Below are positions 59,001 through 64,000 of a stretch of DNA of 64,000 nt, piece after piece. The first letter of the stretch is position 1. The number at the start of each line of letters is the position of its first letter. This DNA comes from Allacma fusca (taxonomy: Eukaryota; Arthropoda; Collembola; Symphypleona; Sminthuridae): NCBI GenBank assembly GCA_947179485.1, contig OX359246.1, positions 12,772,001 to 12,836,000 on the forward strand, in the 5' to 3' direction. The notes under the pieces were generated by a model. The model did not search any database and had not been told where the DNA came from. It worked only from the letters and a program-made list of their open reading frames with translations. The position numbers and the translations under genes were made by a program.

Positions 59001-60190
59001 GTTTTCGATAGCTTAAAAATTTGTTTAAATCGGTTATAAGGGCTAGATGGTATGCTCGTTTTTTCCCAACTTTCTTATGGTTAAAAAACAAGTTAACTGT
59101 CTTTGCTCGTCTTGACTTACTTGATCTTATCATCACTACTTCCCCCTTTTTATGACTTAACACATTCACGGATACACCATTATTTTCTTCAAATTGGGGA
59201 AGGTCGCTGTAAATATTTATAGTTGATTTTATATTACAAAAATCTATACGAACAAAATATGTTTTCCACGTTTTGTAGCAAGCTAGATTTTTATTAGAAG
59301 TCCCTGTGGAAGAATTTTTCTGTACTTGCTCATCCCAATATATTCCAGCGGCAATACAATATTTAAAGCAATGTTCATCTTTGTTTTTAAAGTTCATAAA
59401 TCCCTGTCTAGACTTGAATGGCATTTCTAAATGCCCGCTAGCACTCGAGTTCATAAAGAGCCGGATTTCACCCAGCTTTATTTCGAATGTTTCCACTTTT
59501 AATATTCGCCATCCGGAGCCGTATTCCAGAAAACTATTCTTTTTTTCGATAATATCCGAGGCACATTGTAGTAATATGACCCGTATAGAAGCGGGGCTTT
59601 GTAGCTCATAATGGGATGACTTGAAGTATATCATCGACTGTTTGTAACCTATTTTACCATTCTCTTCTTGAACTTCTTTTTCCATTTGCACCCCGACACT
59701 TATTTCGACCTTAGAAAGTGTGTATTTCGTACAGTTCTCTAAGCAATTTATTTACTGAAGATTCCACTTCTGAAAATGTGATTTCGATGTCAGGTGTATT
59801 TAAGCTATGCTTATATTTATAGCTAATCATGCTGCCACCATGGCTTCGACTAAATTCATAAAAGTCGGTAAGATCTAGTTGTGCTCCGGCATCAACGTAG
59901 CCCAACCCTTCACCTGTCCTCTCACACCGGTGTAAATCGATATTGGCTTCGTAACCACCGCAGTCCAGACAGAAATGCCTGTTTTCTATGTGCCCCTCAT
60001 AATTATGATACGTCCGACAATAAAACGGACAATTTGTCATAGGACATCTTAAAACCTAGATAAAGCAAGTCGTTAGTAAATTCGTCAATACTTGTGATAA
60101 TACAATCGTAATTTAACTTGATTTAAAAATTCTAAAATTTACCGTATTATTCCCTCCACTCCGTATCGGCTGAGGATGTATCGTTGACAT
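56083..60190 (-). CDS. Protein-primed DNA polymerase B (4 exons)
   Basis: Replicates the element from protein-primed ends. Minus-strand exons 60190-60143, 60055-59756, 59709-57767 and 57715-56083. The introns are 87, 46 and 51 bp, all GT-AG, and the total is 1,308 codons with no stop. Visible parts: a C2H2 finger (RCPMTNCPF) in exon 2; Zn site CDLCIRYF; exonuclease motifs I (YWDFEC, near 58,820) and II (HNGAGFDLH) in exon 3; motif III (YTIVD) just after the third intron; and in exon 4 motif A (NDKVSLYA, with Ala where Pro is usual), motif B region (NQIFGK) and motif C CDTDS (near 56,600). Read without splicing the gene shows a TAA at 57765-57763 and a frame change near 59,711-59,755, both inside proposed introns. 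Intron 2 is very short, so that junction is the least certain. Confidence 0.88.
57716..57766 (-). other. 51-bp intron of polB containing the only in-frame stop
   Basis: Donor GTAAGA, acceptor TTCACCAG, with candidate branch sequences TTTTAAT and TATCAAC. Its length is a multiple of three. Skipping it leaves the frame unchanged and puts exonuclease motif III at the spacing expected in the family; retaining it would add 17 positions including a stop. Confidence 0.75.
59710..59755 (-). other. 46-bp candidate intron of polB
   Basis: Donor GTAAAT, acceptor ACTTTCTAAG. It connects the zinc-finger frame to the main polymerase frame in phase 0. The alternative is a single-base indel in this overlap. 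Confidence 0.6.
60056..60142 (-). other. 87-bp first intron of polB
   Basis: Donor GTAAAT, acceptor TTTATCTAG, phase 0. It completes the Cys side of the C2H2 finger and gives the gene an ATG (60190), which the second exon lacks upstream of the finger. Confidence 0.7.
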
Positions 60191-60246
60191 CTTCTTAGAA
60201 CACTTGAAGACCGTGTAATGTTACAAGTTCAAAAGCAAACTGGATG

Positions 60247-60714
60247 TTACTCCAAGGCTTCCTCTTCTTCCTTTTGACTAAAATTCTTTCTGCTTACTTT
60301 CCATTCAATATACAGAGCACGCCCAACTTTTACAAGTTTTGAAAAAACGTACAAACCCAGGATGAGCATTAGAACTGTAAGGAAACCATGTTGTAGCATT
60401 TTTCCGAGCATAAAGAATCCTTGCTATTATAGCTACTTACTTATCCAGTTCTCCGTTTGCGCTGGTTTGCTGGCAAATCCTTTATCCGATTCGAGGCTTC
60501 CGTTATTCTTCTGTGCAGATAAGAGTCTTTTTATAACTAGTTCTAACCCGCTTGCAATAATTTCGCTACTTCCGCTTGCAAAATCTTTTTGCTCCATATT
60601 GCTTTGCTTTAATTTCGCCTCAATATTATCTAATAACTGTGACGAATTAAATGCGCTTGCAGTCTGTGCAAAAAAGGCACAAACCAGATATACAGATAGT
60701 AGTATTAACTTCAT
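60247..60714 (-). CDS. Small secreted/membrane protein with signal peptide and C-terminal anchor (2 exons)
   Basis: Minus-strand exons 60714-60441 and 60374-60247 (donor GTAAGT, acceptor TCCTTACAG, phase 1), 133 residues. It starts MKLILLSVYLVCAFFAQTAS, a textbook signal peptide. A polar helical ectodomain (QLLDNIEAKLKQSNMEQKDF) follows. Across the intron comes a hydrophobic stretch WIILMLILGLYVFSKL, then a basic/acidic tail with SQKEEEEALE. It is type I in topology. It sits 57 bp upstream of polB on the same strand. I know no family. Most Polintons are not thought to code for such a protein, so it could be lineage-specific cargo or a virion membrane component. Confidence 0.65.
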
Positions 60715-62213
60715 GGTGGTTGTTTTCAAACTGGTTTTATATTCACTTTTACACGGGTTATATGTTAATTTATTGCAGAACTCTGTTTCACTTTCACTTG
60801 GAGAAGAAGCTTGGAGTGAGCTACTCGGTAGGGGGAAACCTACTATAACTCTCAACAGAGTTGTAATTCACGAAGATATTACCCCGAGGAAGAAACGTTG
60901 TATCCCAATCCGAGACTACAGCGATGAAGAAAGTGAGATACATCCTGATACAACCGACAGCTCTGTAACTCGTGAGGCAGTACATTGCTACGCTTCAAAC
61001 AATGTAATTAGAATATGTTTTGTTATTTTTCTAATTTGAGATACACTCATAGCTGCAACAATGACTTTATTGTAATTGTTACTATTAAGCCATTTATTTA
61101 CTTTCAATATATCCGTAGGAACTCAATTCTGTCCTTCACTTGCAAATGAAGGTCGGAGAACTGAAAAATTACTTGAAAGAACGAACTGACGATAACATCA
61201 GACTTACTGCCGAAGTTTTAAAATTACAAGAAAGTAACAACCGGGGACGGGCGAATTACGGTGAACTCAAGACCAAACTTGCCGGCAAAGAGCAGGAGGT
61301 TCGAGAGAAGGAAGATATAATCCTTGCCAGGGATGAGGTTATCCTGATTAAGGAAGAAGTGATCCGGGTCAAAGACGAGGCTATCCGGGTCAAAGAAGAT
61401 GAACTTACTCTTCTCAGGGCTCAACTTGTTGATGCGCAAACTCGCGCCCGGAACTTTGAGGTAGTTAATTAGTTGTTTTTAGTCCTACTATCATCCTTTT
61501 GTTAACTTGATTTATTAAAACAACTTGAGCTGCAATGCTTCGTATTACTTCAATTAAACTTGTTTTATCTAGACTTCTTCGTCAGGGGTGGTCAACTACA
61601 ACTATTATGCCCCCTCCCACCCTCCTACTCCGTGGGTAGGTCCGCATTTCCAGAACCCGTCCCACCAACCGTGTGCACGGATGACTCCGTTTCCGCGTTC
61701 CACTCGACCCCCGCATTTCAATAACAATGTAAGCTCGCTATGTCTCTCGTTTATGTCATAAAATATGCACAAATATCCCTCAATTACGACATTATATCAA
61801 TATTTACAGTTACCGATTGGGTTTCAGCCCAGAGTCGGCATGTTCTATATATTTTGTTCCCCCAAACCACTCGAACAATATATGCAAGCAACTGATGCTG
61901 TGATGGCACAGCTCCGCTCTCTGTTTGGGCATGAATCAAAGATCACCCTGCTTAGAAGGAGTTGCAGGGTGTACTTCGATTCGCTTGCAAATGCGCAAGA
62001 AGCATTTGATAAGCTACCAAAAACTGGCACTGGGCAAGTGCTTACATCCGTTATGGGGGTTGAGATTTCTGTGAGAAAAACTTTCGTTCTCATTGTTTGA
62101 TTTTCAGCGTAAATTACTACGCCTAATTATATATGTATAATAAATATGTATTGTTTTTCTTATTCTTGCAGATCTCCCAACCAGCGATTAACAACATCAT
62201 CAAACCCGCCTAA
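60713..62213 (+). CDS. Multi-exon coiled-coil gene with RRM-like end
   Basis: Plus-strand exons: first ending 61003 (start uncertain), 61119-61460, 61573-61728, 61810-62070 and 62172-62213. All introns are GT-AG and all are phase 0. If translation starts at the in-frame ATG at 60713 the product has 363 residues; a TATTGCAG acceptor at 60778 would instead demand an unseen upstream exon. Exon 2 encodes a coiled coil with exact heptads (DEVILIK, EEVIRVK, DEAIRVK). Exon 3 is Pro/Asn/His-rich and disordered. Exon 4 has an RRM-like pattern (MFYIFCS, ITLLRRSCRVYFDS, ANAQEAFDKL). Heptads of this type occur in KilA-N/BRO-like viral proteins, but no KilA-N domain is visible. RNA binding is an inference. 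Confidence 0.6.
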
Positions 62214-62486
62214 ATGTTATTCCTTTATACTTCCTATTTAGATTTGTTTTCATTTCATTTATTTGCGTGCCATATTTATACTTTTAATATTTTAGGTACA
62301 TTTTCAATGATGTATTTGTTTGTAACATACGTTCATACTATTTTCTAATGCCCATGTATATTCGTTCCATAGATATGCATTTTAATCATAATGTTTTGTA
62401 TTCTATTCTGATAGTTATTAAAATAATACTTAATAATCATTATCTAAAGCTCCCTAAATTTGGTCATAATACTTTAACACTACAAT
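62214..62486. other. Right sub-terminal spacer of the Polinton
   Basis: AT-rich sequence between the last gene and the right inverted repeat. Nothing recognised. Confidence 0.4.
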
Positions 62487-62656
62487 ACCTAAGCATTGGG
62501 AGAGTATCCTCTTCCTATCATTTAACACACCAATGTTAAAGGATAGGACCGGTGTGTTAAAGGATAGGACCACTCCAAAAATTCCTATCCGACTCACGGG
62601 TAAAAAAATCCCATCCACCGACACGTCCTAAAAAAAGGTATCCAAACCTAACTACT
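62487..62656 (-). repeat. Polinton right terminal inverted repeat
   Basis: About 170 bp, the reverse complement of the left end. It is longer because the CCTATCCTTTAACA module occurs twice in direct order (reverse strand, 62568-62555 and 62547-62534), plus an inverted, one-mismatch copy at 62514-62527. The outer 90 bp differ from the left end by about five bases. Confidence 0.9.
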
Positions 62657-62662
62657 GTGAGG
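62657..62662. repeat. Polinton target-site duplication, right (GTGAGG)
   Basis: An exact copy of 38,437-38,442. Confidence 0.95.
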
Positions 62663-63954
62663 TTTCCCTTTCAATTGTGTGGAACTCCCCAACTTTAATA
62701 CCAACCACGTCAATGGCCGAAATTCGCTTGTGGCACCACAGGGCTCTTCTGCTGGTCAGTTTGTTTGACCTACATCGAAGGACTATTTCAGCTTTTAACA
62801 ACTTCATACATTCTGGTAAAGAAAATGCATGTCCGAAACCTACACAATACAATGCAGCTGTGTACATGGACAAATAAATTAGACATATTCCCAGGCCAGG
62901 GTGGTGTGAAAATGCTCTGATACCAGCATAACCGCCGATGATAGAAATGAGCAACATAGTGAGTTTTACCACGTATATTGCCGAAAAGTACCCTTGGTTA
63001 AATATATTAATCAGCAGTTGTATTTTCACGCACTGCGTTATACACTTCTCAACGTCCGGGACCAGTGTGGCAGTTGTCCTGTTATATGTATGTAAATTTA
63101 GAAAATTGAAATTATGCCAAATGTCAATATTATAAATCAGTAGCATAGAATAGAATTATTCGGCAATTCTCACCTTAAGGAGTGAATTCTCTGATTCAAA
63201 ATTTCCTCTACCCTTTCGAAGAACAATAGGCAGTTTTTGAAAAACAGTAAATTAAACACGCAATGCATGTAAGATTTGTAATATTCTTGTAGAAAGAGAA
63301 TAATAAATGTTACAGGGTTTTGTAAACGTTTGTCCAGCAGCTGGTAAACATGGAATTGAGTACAGAAAATAGCGACGAGTATTTCAGAAACAATGAGAAA
63401 TATCACAAGTCCGTGGGCAACGAAAATCATAAATTTTTCCCGAATCGTGAATTTCTTGGCTGGTTGGGAAGACCGACTCGATCCTGTTAAATTAAAAACA
63501 TTTAATTAATTAATGATTGTACAAAGAAAACGGTAACATACGCTAAGATCGTTCAAATCAGTTGCTTACCTGTTAACAGGGAGCTCCATTTTTGTCCCTC
63601 GAAGCAAAAGTTAAAAACGGTTAGCGTAACACCAGATGCTCGAATAATTGTAAAAAATTGCATGACCACTGTATTTCCGTAAAGCATTGCAAAGAGTGCA
63701 TGAAGAGCCGTATCATATGGTGATGAAGCTTCGTCGTCCAAATACATTTTCAAAATCAAGAAGTACAAGGTAAGGAAGACTCGAAAACTCCCAAATAGAA
63801 AATTGCCCAAGAAAATAATTTTTTTCTTTTTACTGCCGAATCGAAACTCAACTGGATCCCCGTCATTCAAACTTAGATCCAGCGGAATTAAATACGTTTT
63901 TGACGCTATTTCAAGTAAATGTAGATAAAGTCTTACATCTGCTGGGGTCAGCAT
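62657..63954 (-). pseudogene. Chemoreceptor gene C, exons 1-2 and most of exon 3 (interrupted)
   Basis: Minus-strand exons 63954-63570, 63483-63174 and 63078-62657, with the same lengths (385, 310) and phases as genes A and B. Exon 3 is cut after ...ERETS by the Polinton, and its end lies at 38,442-38,378. Protein similarity to A and B is moderate (for example LEIASKTYLIPLDLSLNDGD against LKTASKLYSIPLVLILKDGD), so C is an older paralogue. No other disabling change is visible. On a haplotype without the insertion it would encode a receptor of normal size. Confidence 0.85.
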
Positions 63955-64000
63955 GTTCAAAGTAGCTCCTGTATTTTACTTTTTGTGGATATTACCATAC

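Larger units (their letters stand above)
38443..62656. mobile_element. Complete Polinton/Maverick, 24.2 kb
   Basis: A giant self-synthesising, virus-like DNA transposon. Both ends start AGTAGTTAGGTTTGGATACC in inverted orientation and are flanked by the duplication GTGAGG. Between them are all hallmark genes: protein-primed DNA polymerase B, RVE integrase, FtsK/A32-type packaging ATPase, adenain-like protease, double-jelly-roll major capsid and penton-like minor capsid, plus a Pif1-type helicase and several unrecognised spliced genes. The left 5.6 kb is gene-poor. Capsid, ATPase, integrase and polymerase genes are all on the minus strand; the helicase and one right-end gene are on the + strand. 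It inserted into the last coding exon of chemoreceptor gene C. With no unexplained stop in the core genes except the features noted for the ATPase-integrase interval, it looks recent and possibly functional. Confidence 0.97.

Noticed and set aside
1-64000. CRISPR arrays, tRNA or rRNA genes, bacterial operons
   Set aside because: No spaced direct repeats of CRISPR type, no cloverleaf and no rRNA signature seen. The operon-like packing of the capsid genes belongs to a Polinton in a eukaryotic genome.

Overview
The window is eukaryotic nuclear DNA, AT-rich with short spliceosomal introns. The host genes (TAF10, a radial spoke protein, a phospholipid scramblase and a cluster of seven-pass chemoreceptor-like genes) suggest an invertebrate animal, most likely an arthropod. 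I cannot name the species or order from sequence alone.

Layout. Positions 1-12.5 kb hold no gene I can support, only microsatellites and one 42-bp tandem array. A two-exon TAF10 gene lies at 12.6-13.5 kb, a five-exon RSPH3 gene at 14.6-16.1 kb and a five-exon scramblase gene at 19.5-22.7 kb, all on the + strand. From 23.6 to 38.4 kb and again from 62.7 kb to the end is a minus-strand chemoreceptor cluster: two intact, nearly identical three-exon genes in a 6,106-bp tandem duplication, several decayed relics, and a third gene whose last exon is cut in two by a large insertion.

That insertion (38,443-62,656; 24,214 bp) is a complete Polinton/Maverick, a giant virus-like DNA transposon. It has terminal inverted repeats starting AGTAGTTAGG and a perfect 6-bp target duplication, GTGAGG. 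It carries protein-primed DNA polymerase B, a retroviral-type integrase, a packaging ATPase, an adenain-like protease, a double-jelly-roll major capsid protein and a minor capsid (penton-like) gene split into two overlapping ORFs. It also has a Pif1-type helicase and several spliced genes I do not recognise. Its left 5.6 kb is gene-poor and holds a nested hAT-type miniature element with an 8-bp target duplication.

Three points stand out. (1) The polymerase gene looks broken (one in-frame stop, one frame change), but three small introns with canonical borders and exactly compatible phases remove every break. (2) The capsid genes are packed like a bacterial operon, with stop and start codons overlapping or 1-3 nt apart. 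(3) The cargo genes include two small spliced membrane proteins, one with paired tyrosine motifs in its tail, a four-exon 392-codon gene, and a coiled-coil plus RRM-like gene. All exon structures were worked out by hand from splice consensus and phase; none is backed by transcript data.
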